The notes under the pieces: generated by a model
What the model saw: the letters and a program-made list of their open reading frames with translations, nothing else
What the model was told of the DNA's origin: nothing
Databases searched by the model: none
Made by a program: the position numbers and the translations under genes
Source: Nocardia yamanashiensis NBRC 100130
GTDB lineage: Bacteria > Actinomycetota > Actinomycetes > Mycobacteriales > Mycobacteriaceae
Assembly: GCF_001613325.1 (NCBI RefSeq)
Contig: NZ_BDCD01000003.1
Coordinates: 1-64,000 of the forward strand
Length of the DNA: 64,000 bases
Direction: 5' to 3'
Part shown: piece after piece, positions 1 to 9,534 of the stretch
Position numbering within the stretch: the first letter of the stretch is position 1
Layout of the letters: each line of letters starts with the position of its first letter

Positions 1-2
1 CC

Positions 3-398
3 ACGCTGGTGGAGATGCCGCGTCACGGGGAGCGCTCGATGTGCTGTGGTGCTGGTGGCGCCCGCATGTGGATGGAAGAACAGCTCGGCAAGCGCATCAA
101 CGTCGATCGCGTCGATGAGGCCCTGTCCACCCTCAACGGTGGTAATGAGCCGTCGATGATCGCGACGGGTTGCCCGTTCTGCCGCGTGATGCTGACCGAC
201 GGTGTCACCGCCCGTAAGGACGGTGGCGAGGTCGGTCAGGGTGTCGAGGTCGTGGATGTGGCGCAGCTGATGCTGCAGTCCATCGACCGTATCGAGGCCA
301 GGCAACTGACCGAAAACCTCAAGGTCAAGGCCCCGACCATGAATGGAGCCGCCGCCGAGCCCGCCGAAAAACCCGCCATCGCACCCGCTGACATCTAG
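3..398 (+). CDS. Fe-S oxidoreductase, C-terminal part (5' truncated by window)
   Basis: Only the last ~131 codons are inside the window; the frame is open from base 3 with no start. It contains SMCCGAGGARMW and, about 40 residues on, ATGCPFCRVML. These are the two halves of a CCG (cysteine-rich) domain as found in heterodisulfide-reductase-type and GlpC-like iron-sulfur oxidoreductases; mycobacterial Rv0338c ends similarly. Such proteins pass electrons from a dehydrogenase at the inner membrane face. The tail after residue ~110 is Ala/Pro/Glu-rich and looks disordered. The exact partner cannot be told without the N-terminal half. Confidence 0.85.
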   Translation, partial: TLVEMPRHGERSMCCGAGGARMWMEEQLGKRINVDRVDEALSTLNGGNEPSMIATGCPFCRVMLTDGVTARKDGGEVGQGVEVVDVAQLMLQSIDRIEARQLTENLKVKAPTMNGAAAEPAEKPAIAPADI

Positions 399-408
399 GT
401 TTCTGCGA

Positions 409-666
409 ATGCGCAACGGAATCTGCCCGAAATGCTCGGCCACCACAATCTACGCCGCCCAGAACGGCCTCCGACTGGGCGAGCACCCGCACGCGGTCCT
501 CATGCCACACACCGGCCCCGGATTCCGGGGAATGGTGCAGGGCCACAACACGACCGGCCTATGGCAATTCGTCTGCAGCACGTGCGGATATCTCGAAACG
601 TATGTGCTGGACGCCGCCGCGATCAGCTTCGTTCAGCAACGCTGGCTGCCCATCACACAGTCCTGA
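409..666 (+). CDS. Small zinc-ribbon protein
   Basis: An 85-residue protein with CPKC near the N-terminus (residues 5-8) and CSTCG at ~58-62, a four-cysteine zinc-ribbon pattern. A QFVCSTCGYLETYVLD stretch follows the second knuckle, as in small actinobacterial zinc-ribbon proteins of unknown role. The ATG at 409 was chosen because it places CPKC at the start; longer readings overlap the preceding gene. The 3' end overlaps the convergent gene by 14 bases. The function is unknown; nucleic-acid or protein binding is only inferred from the fold. Confidence 0.7.
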   Translation: MRNGICPKCSATTIYAAQNGLRLGEHPHAVLMPHTGPGFRGMVQGHNTTGLWQFVCSTCGYLETYVLDAAAISFVQQRWLPITQS

Positions 667-1960
667 GCGCACCCATGATGTCGTAATGGGTGCGGATCAG
701 CCCACCCTCGGAACCGTATTCGGCACGCAATTCGTAGAGGCCGAACATCGCGCCGGTGAAATACGGTTCGCCGACGTAAAGCATTGGCAGCCCGTGGTAT
801 TCGAGGAATCCGGATACCAGCGCGCGCATCGTCGGATAGCGATTGTGCACGCGGGTCAACGGATGCAGCATGTCGGCGGCGTTCTCGAGAATCGCGCAGG
901 CGTGGTCGGGGTCGGTGCCGCGCGCCGATACGCGGGGATCGGTGAGGGCGAGGTTGACGTAGCCGGTCGCGGTGGGAGCGAACAGCCAGCCGACCGCTCC
1001 GCCGCGATGGACCGCGGCGGCAGCCAGCAGGTTCGCGATATTGGCGGGCTTCTCCTGGTCGTGCAGCGGAACCTGCTGGGCGGCCAGGTGATCGGCCTCG
1101 TGCTGGGTGGCGATGGCGCGAAGGGTGGCGACGCCCTGGAAAGCGGAATCGGACCATTCCCAGAGTTGGCGCTGGGTATCGAAGTGCCCGATTTCGGCGG
1201 CTTCGAAGGTCAAATCGGGCCGTCCGGCGTAGCAGAAGCGGCCGGAGGCGCGATCCCAGACCGGTCGGCGCTGGGGGAGTTCGGCGAGAGCGGGCTCGGC
1301 ATCGAGCAGGACACCGCTCATCCCCATGGCGATGGCCGCCCCGGGCGCGAGCACGGGCAGCAGTGAATCGGGAATGAAGCCGGGAGCAGCCCCACGCGGT
1401 GCCGGGCCACCGGTATTGATCACCCGCTCGGTCGTGCCACGCAACAATTCGCCGGCGGCCCGCTCGAAAATGGCAGTGCGCTCCGGATCCGCCACTGCCA
1501 CCGGCACCGACTCGTCATCGATCATCAAATAGGTGTACGCGCGCCCACCATGATTGAACTTCGTCATCCCCCGCACACCCAGCACCGCCTGCGCCAGCAA
1601 CGCCAGCTGATCAGCTGCCAGCCACGGATCCTCGAACCGATTCAAATCAACCAGCGCGCTCGTCAGTTCCGGCACATCGTGCCGAACACCGATGTCCCGC
1701 AACCGATTCGCATGCTCCGTCCCCGCCCACCCCCGCAGCTGATCGTTCGCCCAAGCCCACAGAAACGTCCCATCCTCCGCAAACGACCCCAAATGCCCCG
1801 ACCGCCCGAACTCCCGCCCCCCGATCCACACCTTGGCCACCTCCGCGTCCACGCGGGTATGTCCCACCGGAATCGCTCGTGAGAAAGCATCGTATTGTTC
1901 CATGGCTCCGCGCAGGCTCCCCCGAGCGAGAGACGTCAAAGCATCACTGAATGTCTCCAC
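653..1960 (-). CDS. Hypothetical protein, DUF6882-like duplicated domain
   Basis: A 435-residue soluble protein with no signal peptide. The N-terminal half contains REFGRSGHLGSFAEDGTFLWAWAN followed by a helical segment, and residues ~235-300 repeat the logic (PVWDRASGRFCYAG...FDTQRQLWEWSDSAF...LRAIATQHEADHLAAQ). It therefore looks like two tandem copies of one fold. The W-x-W signature resembles the actinobacterial DUF6882 family, recalled from memory. The GTG start at 1960 lacks a strong ribosome site. Its role is unknown; it stands alone, divergent from the SDR gene. Confidence 0.6.
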   Translation of the reverse strand: METFSDALTSLARGSLRGAMEQYDAFSRAIPVGHTRVDAEVAKVWIGGREFGRSGHLGSFAEDGTFLWAWANDQLRGWAGTEHANRLRDIGVRHDVPELTSALVDLNRFEDPWLAADQLALLAQAVLGVRGMTKFNHGGRAYTYLMIDDESVPVAVADPERTAIFERAAGELLRGTTERVINTGGPAPRGAAPGFIPDSLLPVLAPGAAIAMGMSGVLLDAEPALAELPQRRPVWDRASGRFCYAGRPDLTFEAAEIGHFDTQRQLWEWSDSAFQGVATLRAIATQHEADHLAAQQVPLHDQEKPANIANLLAAAAVHRGGAVGWLFAPTATGYVNLALTDPRVSARGTDPDHACAILENAADMLHPLTRVHNRYPTMRALVSGFLEYHGLPMLYVGEPYFTGAMFGLYELRAEYGSEGGLIRTHYDIMGALRTV

Positions 1961-2236
1961 GCCCGGGACGCTACCAGCACGGGCGTGGTAGCTGGCCAGC
2001 GAATATGCAGCTAGTACAGGTGATCCGGGGTGCGGGTTTGCGGGGACCCGGGGTGGGAATGGCGGGGTTGTCGAAAAATCGAATCGGACCGTCGGGCTGG
2101 CGAATTGTCGGGGGTGCTGCGGAATGTATTGCGGCGCTCTAGGATTCGGGTTCTAAAAGAATGGACCGTGGGATTCGGTGGCGATCAGCGGCGATGTCTT
2201 CCGGACCGGTTCGAAAGCCGGAGAGGAGCATTGACG

Positions 2237-3154
2237 ATGGGCCGATTGGAATTGAACGGCAAGGTGGCGCTGGTGACGGGGGGAACGCGGGGGATCGGGT
2301 TGGCGACCGCGCGGGCGCTGCGGGAACGGGGGGCGCGGGTCGCGATTATCGGGCGGGACGGTGAGAACGCGGCGAAGGTGGCTGCGAGTTTGGGGGACGG
2401 GGTGCTCGGGCTGGGGGCGGATGTGGGGGATCGGGCGGCGGTGGAGTTGGCGGTGGCGGCAACCGTCGAGCGATTCGGGCGGTTGGATGTGGCGGTGGCC
2501 AATGCGGGGGTGACGGCGCGGCTGGCCACGGTGCGCGCCATGCCGCCGGAGGAGTTCGAGAAGGTGGTGCGGGTCAATCTGCTGGGCGCCTACTACACCG
2601 CGCACGCGGCGCTGCCGCACATTCTCGAGACGCGCGGGCACATCTCGCTGGTGTCGTCCATCTACGCGTTCACCCAGGGCGCGTTCGTGGCCCCGTACGC
2701 GGCCAGCAAGGCCGCGGTGGAACAGTTCGGGCGGGCGCTGCGCGTGGAGCTCGCGCCGCACCGGGCGAGCGTCACGGTCGCCTACTTCGGGTTCGTGGAC
2801 ACCGACATGGTGCGTTTCGAGGTCGACACCGATCCGCTCGGGGTGCGCGGAACCGGTTTGGTGCCATGGCCGTTGAATCAGCACCTCACCCCGGAACAGG
2901 GCGCGGAGGCGCTGATTCGCGGCATCGAGCAGCGGTCCGCGCAGATCATCGCGCCGAGTCAGTGGTCGGTCCTGTCGGTGCTGCGCGGCATCGTCAATCC
3001 CGGGGTGGACTTCGTGATGTCGAAGCTGCCGCTCATTTCCGAACTGGTAACGCAGGGTGATAGCCAGGGAGTCGCTGATCCGGCGCCCGTGGATCCGCCG
3101 GAACGGCCCGCCGATCGGAAGGAAGCCGCCCTGCGCGGTGGCCGCGTCGAGTGA
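2237..3154 (+). CDS. Short-chain dehydrogenase/reductase
   Basis: A 305-residue classical SDR. TGGTRGIG (residues 14-21) is the Rossmann cofactor loop, NAG is at 89-91, the catalytic serine is in VSS (140-141), and the YxxxK pair is Y154/K158. Arg40 after the second beta strand favours NADP(H). The ATG at 2237 follows GAGAGGAG at 2221-2228 with proper spacing; the much longer upstream frame is not needed. The C-terminal ~60 residues extend past the usual 250-residue core, as in the membrane-associated SDRs of mycolata. The substrate is unknown. It is monocistronic. Confidence 0.85.
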   Translation: MGRLELNGKVALVTGGTRGIGLATARALRERGARVAIIGRDGENAAKVAASLGDGVLGLGADVGDRAAVELAVAATVERFGRLDVAVANAGVTARLATVRAMPPEEFEKVVRVNLLGAYYTAHAALPHILETRGHISLVSSIYAFTQGAFVAPYAASKAAVEQFGRALRVELAPHRASVTVAYFGFVDTDMVRFEVDTDPLGVRGTGLVPWPLNQHLTPEQGAEALIRGIEQRSAQIIAPSQWSVLSVLRGIVNPGVDFVMSKLPLISELVTQGDSQGVADPAPVDPPERPADRKEAALRGGRVE

Positions 3155-3321
3155 TCTTTCTTGTCGGTGGGTCGCCGTAGAGTTGCGTACATGGGAAATT
3201 CGGTGCGCCGGCGGGCGGGCCCGGGCGAATTCAGTTGCGCAGCCGGCGGTTCGGATATCACTGTGTGTGTCGTAAGCGATTCACGTGCAGGGTCATGGGG
3301 AGTGGCCCTCCGGGGGAAGGA

Positions 3322-3558
3322 ATGAATGCCATGAACGGCAACAAGATTCGCGGGGAGCATCGCGGCGGCCCGAGGTTTGCGAAGAGCAGCTTCAGTTACG
3401 GCGGCGGCGATTGCGTCGAGGTCGCGTACCACGACGGCCGGATCGCGTTGCGTGACTCCAAGGATCGGTACAGCCCGACCTTGTGGTTCACGCGATCGGA
3501 GTGGCGGGCATTCGTGTCGGGCGTACGCGCCGGCGAATTCGATTTCGGATTGTTGTGA
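3322..3558 (+). CDS. DUF397 domain protein
   Basis: A 78-residue protein with the DUF397 signature: FAKSSFSYGGGDCVEVA, then IALRDSKDRYSPTLWFTRSEWRAFVSGVRAGEFD. In actinomycetes these small proteins are encoded beside XRE/DUF5753 regulators and are thought to act with them as a toxin-antitoxin-like or signalling pair. Here the partner is the convergent XRE gene 81 bases away. The ATG at 3322 has GGGGGAAGG just upstream (3312-3320). Confidence 0.88.
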   Translation: MNAMNGNKIRGEHRGGPRFAKSSFSYGGGDCVEVAYHDGRIALRDSKDRYSPTLWFTRSEWRAFVSGVRAGEFDFGLL

Positions 3559-3562
3559 GGCA

Positions 3563-3596
3563 GGTGGTGTCGCAGCGAATTCGCTGCGACACCACC
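3563..3596. terminator. 34-bp perfect palindrome, bidirectional terminator
   Basis: A perfect inverted repeat with 17-base arms and no spacer, centred on GCGAATTCGC between the convergent DUF397 and XRE genes. It would fold as a long GC-rich stem on either strand, as expected of a bidirectional intrinsic terminator in a high-GC genome. No U-run follows. Confidence 0.75.
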
Positions 3597-3639
3597 ACCC
3601 CTCGTGCGGCCGACCCCTCGTACAGCCGCGTGAATCAGG

Positions 3640-4560
3640 TCAAGTGGTGGACATGCGGAGGATTTCGGCCCGGAGTGCGGCGATGAATTCGCGGGCGTCG
3701 GTGTCGAACAAGGCCATTCGCGTCAATGCGTCCCAGCGGCGTCGATGGGCGTCGACCTGTTCGGGGCCTCGGGAAACCATGTTCCCCGGGATCGGCTCCG
3801 CCGACGCGAGCGCGTTGTCCTCGTTCTCGTAAATGACGAAACCGTGCGGAATCGTGGTGCACGCCTCGATATCCTGCGGAATCACGCCGATGGTGACCGT
3901 ATCGAGGGTCTCGATGGAAATGATCCGATCGAGCTGGGCCAGCAGCACCCGATGGGGTCCGGGCCGGAAGCGCAGTGCCGCTTCGGTAATGAGGAATTCG
4001 AACCGTTTGGCGGTGTCGTACAGCACGAGCTGACGATGCAGGCGCGCGGCGAGCGCGGCCGCCAGGTCTTCTTTGGAATAGGGGGGATCGAAATTGGCGA
4101 ATACCCGCCGTGCGTAGTCGGCGGTCTGTAGTAGCCCCGGGATCAGCGACGGCTGGAAGTTCCGCACCAGGTGCGCGTCTTCCTCGAATTCGCGGATGTC
4201 GTCCTGTAGGTGGGGGCGGCCGACGAGCGAGGCCGCCCAGTCGTGCACCTCGGGCGAATGCGCCGCTTCGGTGAGAGTGCGTAGCGCGTGCTGGCATTCC
4301 GGTTCGGCGCCGACCTCGCGCGCCCAGTCCAGCACCTGCGGTAGCGACGGCACCACGTGACCCGCTTCGATGCGCGAGAGCGTGGACTGGCTGATTCCGA
4401 CCCGCTTGGCCAGTTCCCGGCCGGAGATCCCGGCCAGGTCGCGCAGGCGGCGTAGCTCACCACCGAGCCGCACCCGTGGGTGCGACTCGGGCGCAACCGG
4501 ATTCGCGGCAACTGCCGCGGCGTCGGTCGCGCCCTCTTCGGGGTGATTCACTGGAACCAT
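3640..4560 (-). CDS. XRE regulator with DUF5753 domain
   Basis: A 306-residue protein. Residues ~30-85 are an XRE helix-turn-helix (LRRLRDLAGISGRELAKRVGISQSTLSRIEAGHVVPSL). From ~115 onward comes the DUF5753 region (FQPSLIPGLLQTADYARRVF, then GPHRVLLAQLDRI and VIPQDIEACTTIPHGFVIY), the standard architecture of regulators paired with DUF397 proteins. It starts 6 bases after the stop of the TRIC-channel gene, so it may be the third gene of an operon. There is no Shine-Dalgarno sequence; instead inverted repeats sit on the start codon, suggesting a leaderless, autoregulated transcript. DNA targets are unknown. Confidence 0.88.
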   Translation of the reverse strand: MVPVNHPEEGATDAAAVAANPVAPESHPRVRLGGELRRLRDLAGISGRELAKRVGISQSTLSRIEAGHVVPSLPQVLDWAREVGAEPECQHALRTLTEAAHSPEVHDWAASLVGRPHLQDDIREFEEDAHLVRNFQPSLIPGLLQTADYARRVFANFDPPYSKEDLAAALAARLHRQLVLYDTAKRFEFLITEAALRFRPGPHRVLLAQLDRIISIETLDTVTIGVIPQDIEACTTIPHGFVIYENEDNALASAEPIPGNMVSRGPEQVDAHRRRWDALTRMALFDTDAREFIAALRAEILRMSTT

Positions 4561-4581
4561 AGTGATTCAAATCGAATCACT
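4561..4581. promoter_or_regulatory. Inverted repeat at the XRE start, probable autoregulatory operator
   Basis: AGTGATTC-AAATC-GAATCACT is a perfect 8-base-arm inverted repeat directly abutting the XRE start codon (4558-4560) and covering the stop codon of the upstream channel gene. A second short palindrome with the same half-site, GTGA-T-TCAC at 4543-4551, lies inside the first XRE codons. XRE proteins commonly bind such sites; autoregulation is inferred. Confidence 0.6.
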
Positions 4582-5241
4582 TTGATTCCGATCAGTCAAG
4601 GCGGGCGGAATAACCGGCCGGGCAAGCGGACTCGTCCAGGAGCGCCCGAGCGCGAGTATGCGCAGGCCCGCGGCCACGACCACCGCCGCGATCGTGGCGG
4701 CGAGTGATCCGGACCACGGCCGGGCGAGCAGGAATATCGCGGCCGCGCCCAAAGCGGCTGTGACGTACCAGGATCCGACGCGAATCAGACCGATCGGGTC
4801 GCCGAGCAGCAGATCGCGCAGCAGTCCGCCGCCGCTGCACGCCACCAACCCGACCAGTACAGCGCTGCCCACCGGCAGCCCGGCGTGCTCGGCTTTGGTG
4901 ATCCCGAGCGTCAGGTACAGCCCGATGGATACCGCGTCCAGCAGCAGCACCGCAATCTCCACGCGAACGACCAAGCGCGCGAAGACCATTCCCGCACCGG
5001 CCGCGAGAACCGTAACCAGCAGATAGCGGTCGCCGCGCAGGGCGGCGGGCGGCGCACCCAGCAGCACATCGCGCAGCAAGCTCCCGCCGAGCCCGGTCGC
5101 GAATCCGACGATGACCACCCCGAGCACGTCGATCCGCTCGGCGGCGGCCCGCACGGTCGCGGCGGCCGCCCCGCCGACCGCCCCGACCGCCACCGCCGCG
5201 AGATCCAAACCGACTGGGATGTGCAGTATTTCGCCGCTCAC
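4567..5241 (-). CDS. TRIC/UPF0126-family membrane channel
   Basis: A 224-residue integral membrane protein with about seven hydrophobic segments in two similar halves. Each half carries a glycine/arginine motif: GLGGSLLRDVLLG in the first and GLVACSGGGLLRDLLLG in the second. This duplicated GGxLRD motif defines the TRIC (trimeric intracellular cation channel)/UPF0126 family. The start is GTG at 5241, whose GTGA overlaps the stop of the isochorismatase gene, indicating translational coupling; the longer frame upstream has no membrane character. It probably conducts small cations; substrate and direction are unknown. Confidence 0.85.
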   Translation of the reverse strand: MSGEILHIPVGLDLAAVAVGAVGGAAAATVRAAAERIDVLGVVIVGFATGLGGSLLRDVLLGAPPAALRGDRYLLVTVLAAGAGMVFARLVVRVEIAVLLLDAVSIGLYLTLGITKAEHAGLPVGSAVLVGLVACSGGGLLRDLLLGDPIGLIRVGSWYVTAALGAAAIFLLARPWSGSLAATIAAVVVAAGLRILALGRSWTSPLARPVIPPALTDRNQSDSI

Positions 5242-5846
5242 GACCGCGCCGCGGCGGTACTGGCGAAGATGTTCGACCGCACCGGTTCCGGCCCGCCCGC
5301 GATCGCCTCGATCCACTCCCGGGTCGTGCACACCGCGGCGAATCGCGACTGCAAGGTCACCAGCACCGCCTCGTGCAACTGCTCGGCACCGACATTCCCC
5401 GCCTCATTGGCCATCCCGAGCGTCCCGGTGGCATCGGCCAGGAACTCCACCGCGAACCCCCGGTGCACGGCATCGCGCGCGGTGGACTCATCGCAGTTCT
5501 GCGTCATATACCCCGCGATCACCACCGTGTCGATCCCACGCTCGGTCAGCCACTCCGCCAACCCCGTCCCGGTGAAACTGGACGGCAGCGTCTTCTCCAG
5601 CAAGACCGTGTACGGCCGCTCCGCCACCACCGGATGCAGGGCGAAACCCGCACTGCCGACCGCGAACAGCGGTGATTCCGGGGGAGCGGCATGCTGAATC
5701 ATGACGATCGGGATCCCGGCCCGCGCCGCCGCGTCCATGGCAGCGCCGATATTGGCCAGACTGATGTCCAGCGGCGGATAGGCGATGGGCAGTCCGCCCC
5801 CGATGTATTCGTTCTGTACGTCGATCACGAGCAACGCGCGCTGCAT
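5238..5846 (-). CDS. Isochorismatase-family cysteine hydrolase
   Basis: A 202-residue protein. VIDVQNEY at 7-14 carries catalytic Asp9, Lys85 follows in VLLEKTLPSSF, and Cys118 lies in AGYMTQNCDESTARDA, giving the D-K-C triad of the nicotinamidase/isochorismatase fold. Substrates of relatives include nicotinamide, N-carbamoyl compounds and isochorismate; none can be assigned here. It heads a run of three overlapping or closely spaced genes (hydrolase, channel, XRE regulator) and is divergent from the MmyB-type regulator, the likely controller of its promoter. Confidence 0.88.
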   Translation of the reverse strand: MQRALLVIDVQNEYIGGGLPIAYPPLDISLANIGAAMDAAARAGIPIVMIQHAAPPESPLFAVGSAGFALHPVVAERPYTVLLEKTLPSSFTGTGLAEWLTERGIDTVVIAGYMTQNCDESTARDAVHRGFAVEFLADATGTLGMANEAGNVGAEQLHEAVLVTLQSRFAAVCTTREWIEAIAGGPEPVRSNIFASTAAARS

Positions 5847-5998
5847 GGATTCCGGATTCCTTCCGAGTTAGCCGGGCGATGGCCGAAAGCGGCCCCGGCA
5901 TCCAGCCTCGGCGACCCGGAAGTCCCTCGGGAGCACCCTGTTTCGCCCCGGGTCCACGCAACCGGGGGTCTGTCAGGCCCCCTTTAAGATGGCCGACC

Positions 5999-6832
5999 GT
6001 GGAGGAGATCCCGAAGATCGGCGCGTTCCTGCGCACCCGGCGCGCCCGCCTGCGCCCGGATCAGGTCGGTCTGATCCCGTACGGCGACCGCCGCCGCGTG
6101 CCGGGTCTGCGCCGGGAGGAGCTGGCGCGGTTGGCCGGCATCAGCGTCGACTACTACATCCGCTTCGAACGCGGCCGCCTGGACAATGTCTCGGACGCGG
6201 TGATCGACGCGGTGGCGACGGCGCTGCGCCTGGACCCCGACGAACGCGACTACCTCTACAACCTCGCGCGCCCGCCCCGGACCGAAACGGCCGCACCGGG
6301 TCCGGTGCTGCGCCCGCGCCTGACCCAGATGCTCGCGGCCCTGGACCCTACGCCCGCCTATGTGGTCGGGCATCACACCGACATCCTGGGCTGGAACCGC
6401 GCCGCCGCCGCCGTCTTCGATATCGACTTCGCGAATATCCCCGGCCCCGAACGCACCTGGGCCCACCTGGTCTTCCGCCATGACGCCGTCCGCGCGCTGT
6501 GCGCACCGGTCTGGCCGCGCGTGGCCCGCCAGATCGTCACCTATCTGCGCCTGCGCGCCGCCGCCCGCCCCGCCGATCCGGCCCTGCGCGCCCTGCTCAC
6601 CGAGATGACCGCGACCAGCGAACAATTCCGCCACATGTGGGACACCCAGGACGTCACCGATATCGCCCACGGCCGCTACCACCTACAGCATCCGCGCGCC
6701 GGTGACCTGCACCTGGATTACGAATTCCTCACCCTGCCCGCCGATCCGGGCGCGCGGGCGGTGGTCGTCTACAGCGCCGAACCGGACACGCCCTCGCACA
6801 CCGCGTTACGCGCTCTCACCGGGCTCGCCTGA
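5999..6832 (+). CDS. Helix-turn-helix regulator, MmyB-like ligand-binding domain
   Basis: A 277-residue protein. Residues ~4-70 form a helix-turn-helix with RRVPGLRREELARLAGISVDYYIRFERGRL, and the remainder matches the MmyB-type ligand-binding domain (PAYVVGHHTDILGWNRAAAAVF, then HLVFRHDAVRAL, and DLHLDYEFLTLPADPGARAVVY near the end). In Streptomyces MmyB-like proteins regulate antibiotic genes and nearby reductases. The GTG at 5999 is the first start that keeps the HTH intact. The 3' end overlaps the convergent plsC gene by 27 bases. It probably controls the divergent hydrolase operon. Confidence 0.87.
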   Translation: MEEIPKIGAFLRTRRARLRPDQVGLIPYGDRRRVPGLRREELARLAGISVDYYIRFERGRLDNVSDAVIDAVATALRLDPDERDYLYNLARPPRTETAAPGPVLRPRLTQMLAALDPTPAYVVGHHTDILGWNRAAAAVFDIDFANIPGPERTWAHLVFRHDAVRALCAPVWPRVARQIVTYLRLRAAARPADPALRALLTEMTATSEQFRHMWDTQDVTDIAHGRYHLQHPRAGDLHLDYEFLTLPADPGARAVVVYSAEPDTPSHTALRALTGLA

Positions 6833-7489
6833 ACTCAGTTCCTCGATCCGCGACCGCAGGACCTCGAGCAGTTTGTCCGGATCATCGAATTCGGCGGGAT
6901 CGAGCGGTGCGCCGAAGTGAATCCGCACCCGCTGACTGCGGTCGAACGCCTTGCCGTCCCCGCGCACCCGCCGCATGGGCAGCACCCGGTCGGTGCCCCA
7001 GGTCCCCACCGGCACGATCGGAACCCCGGTCGCCAGCGCCAGTTTCGCCACCCCGGGCTTGTACGGTTCGTGCTCCCCGGGCCCGACCAGCCGCCCCTCC
7101 GGGTAGATGATCAGCACGCCGCCGTGCCGCAGAATCGTCTCCGCCTGCGTCATCGCCGCCTGCCCCGACGCACTGTCCTTGCGCACCACCGGAATCTGCC
7201 CGAGCCGCCGCACCAGCCAGCCCACCACCGGCCACGACCACAACTCGGCCATGGCGATGGCGATCGCGCGCCGCCGCAGCGCACCCCACAGAAACACCGC
7301 ATCGAGCATCGAAATGTGATTGCTCGCCACGATCACCGGCCCGTGCGCCGGCACCGACTCGCGTCCGATCACCGTGACGTGCACGAACCGCGACCACGCC
7401 AGCCCGCGCAAGACCCGGCGCACCAGTTTCGTGGTCACCCACGCGCGTTTTCCCAGCCCTTTGGGGCGTCGTCCCGCGTCCTCGTCCAT
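6806..7489 (-). CDS. 1-acyl-sn-glycerol-3-phosphate acyltransferase (PlsC family)
   Basis: A 227-residue membrane-associated acyltransferase. Motif I is NHISMLDA (H-x4-D), motif II lies around GQIPVVRKDS, motif III is IYPEGRL, and motif IV is VPIVPVGTWG. These make up the PlsC/LPAT catalytic site that acylates lysophosphatidate to phosphatidate. Relatives in mycolata are numerous, and some acylate other acceptors such as mannosides. The ATG at 7489 has GGGGGA upstream; the longer frame is an artefact. Divergent from the NAD(P)-binding gene. Confidence 0.88.
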   Translation of the reverse strand: MDEDAGRRPKGLGKRAWVTTKLVRRVLRGLAWSRFVHVTVIGRESVPAHGPVIVASNHISMLDAVFLWGALRRRAIAIAMAELWSWPVVGWLVRRLGQIPVVRKDSASGQAAMTQAETILRHGGVLIIYPEGRLVGPGEHEPYKPGVAKLALATGVPIVPVGTWGTDRVLPMRRVRGDGKAFDRSQRVRIHFGAPLDPAEFDDPDKLLEVLRSRIEELSSGEPGESA

Positions 7490-7540
7490 TCGTCCCCCAA
7501 ACTGTTCGTTTGACAGTGAAACTACCCGGAGGAGTTGCTC

Positions 7541-8191
7541 GTGAAGGTCTTCCAGATCGGCGCCGCGGGCGGGATCGGCCGTCGTTTGGCCGCCCTGCTG
7601 ACCGAAGTCGGCGACGAAGTCACCGGTATGCACCGCAATCCCGATCAGGCCGACACCATCACCGATTCCGGCGCGACCCCCGTCACGGGTGATCTCATCA
7701 CCGACGGCATCGATGCACTGGCCGAAAAATTCCGCGGCCACGACGCCATCGTCTTCTCCGCGGGCGCGCACGGCACCGGCATGGACAAGACCACCCTCAT
7801 CGACGGAAAAGGCCTGGAGAAAGCCGCCGACGCCGCCCGGCTCGCCGGAGTGTCGCGATTCCTGCTGGTCTCGGTCTTCCCCGATGCCGGGCGCGACCGC
7901 GACACCGGCGAGGGATTCGAGCACTACATGCGGGTGAAGAAGACCGCCGATGTGTATCTGACCCGCACCGCACTGGACTGGCTCATCGTGCGTCCCGGCA
8001 CGCTGCGCAACGAACCCGGAAACGGCCTGGTCACCGCGGGTCCGGCCATCGAATACGGGGACGTGGCCCGCGATGACGTCGCCGCGTTCCTGGCCGCGGC
8101 TCTGCATCGCCCCGAATTGAACCGGGTGATCGTCGAGCTGACCGACGGCACCACGCCCGTCGCGGAGGCCATCGATCGTTTGCTGGAATGA
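7541..8191 (+). CDS. NAD(P)-binding atypical SDR (NmrA/YwnB-like)
   Basis: A 216-residue single-domain Rossmann protein. GAAGGIG at 7-13 is the dinucleotide loop, FSAGAHGTG follows the fourth strand, and a DWLIVRPGTLRNEPG segment is typical of the NAD(P)H-binding YwnB/NmrA-like group. No YxxxK catalytic pair is seen, so it may be a sensor or a divergent oxidoreductase. The GTG at 7541 is chosen over the TTG at 7535 because GGAGGAG (7528-7534) is correctly spaced only for the former. Confidence 0.83.
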   Translation: MKVFQIGAAGGIGRRLAALLTEVGDEVTGMHRNPDQADTITDSGATPVTGDLITDGIDALAEKFRGHDAIVFSAGAHGTGMDKTTLIDGKGLEKAADAARLAGVSRFLLVSVFPDAGRDRDTGEGFEHYMRVKKTADVYLTRTALDWLIVRPGTLRNEPGNGLVTAGPAIEYGDVARDDVAAFLAAALHRPELNRVIVELTDGTTPVAEAIDRLLE

Positions 8192-8307
8192 GACTGGCAG
8201 ACTGCGAACCAGGGCGGCTGATCCCAACCAGGTGCGGCAATTACGGCAGATACCTGGAATAGTTGTGGCAGCACGCACAGAGACCAAGGCGAAAGCGGGG
8301 ATGTTGG

Positions 8308-9530
<1,223 letters not shown>

Positions 9531-9534
<4 letters not shown>

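Noticed and set aside
5964..5982. GGGGG...CCCCC inverted repeat before the MmyB-type regulator.
   Set aside because: Only five base pairs in a G/C-rich context; too weak to call an operator or terminator.
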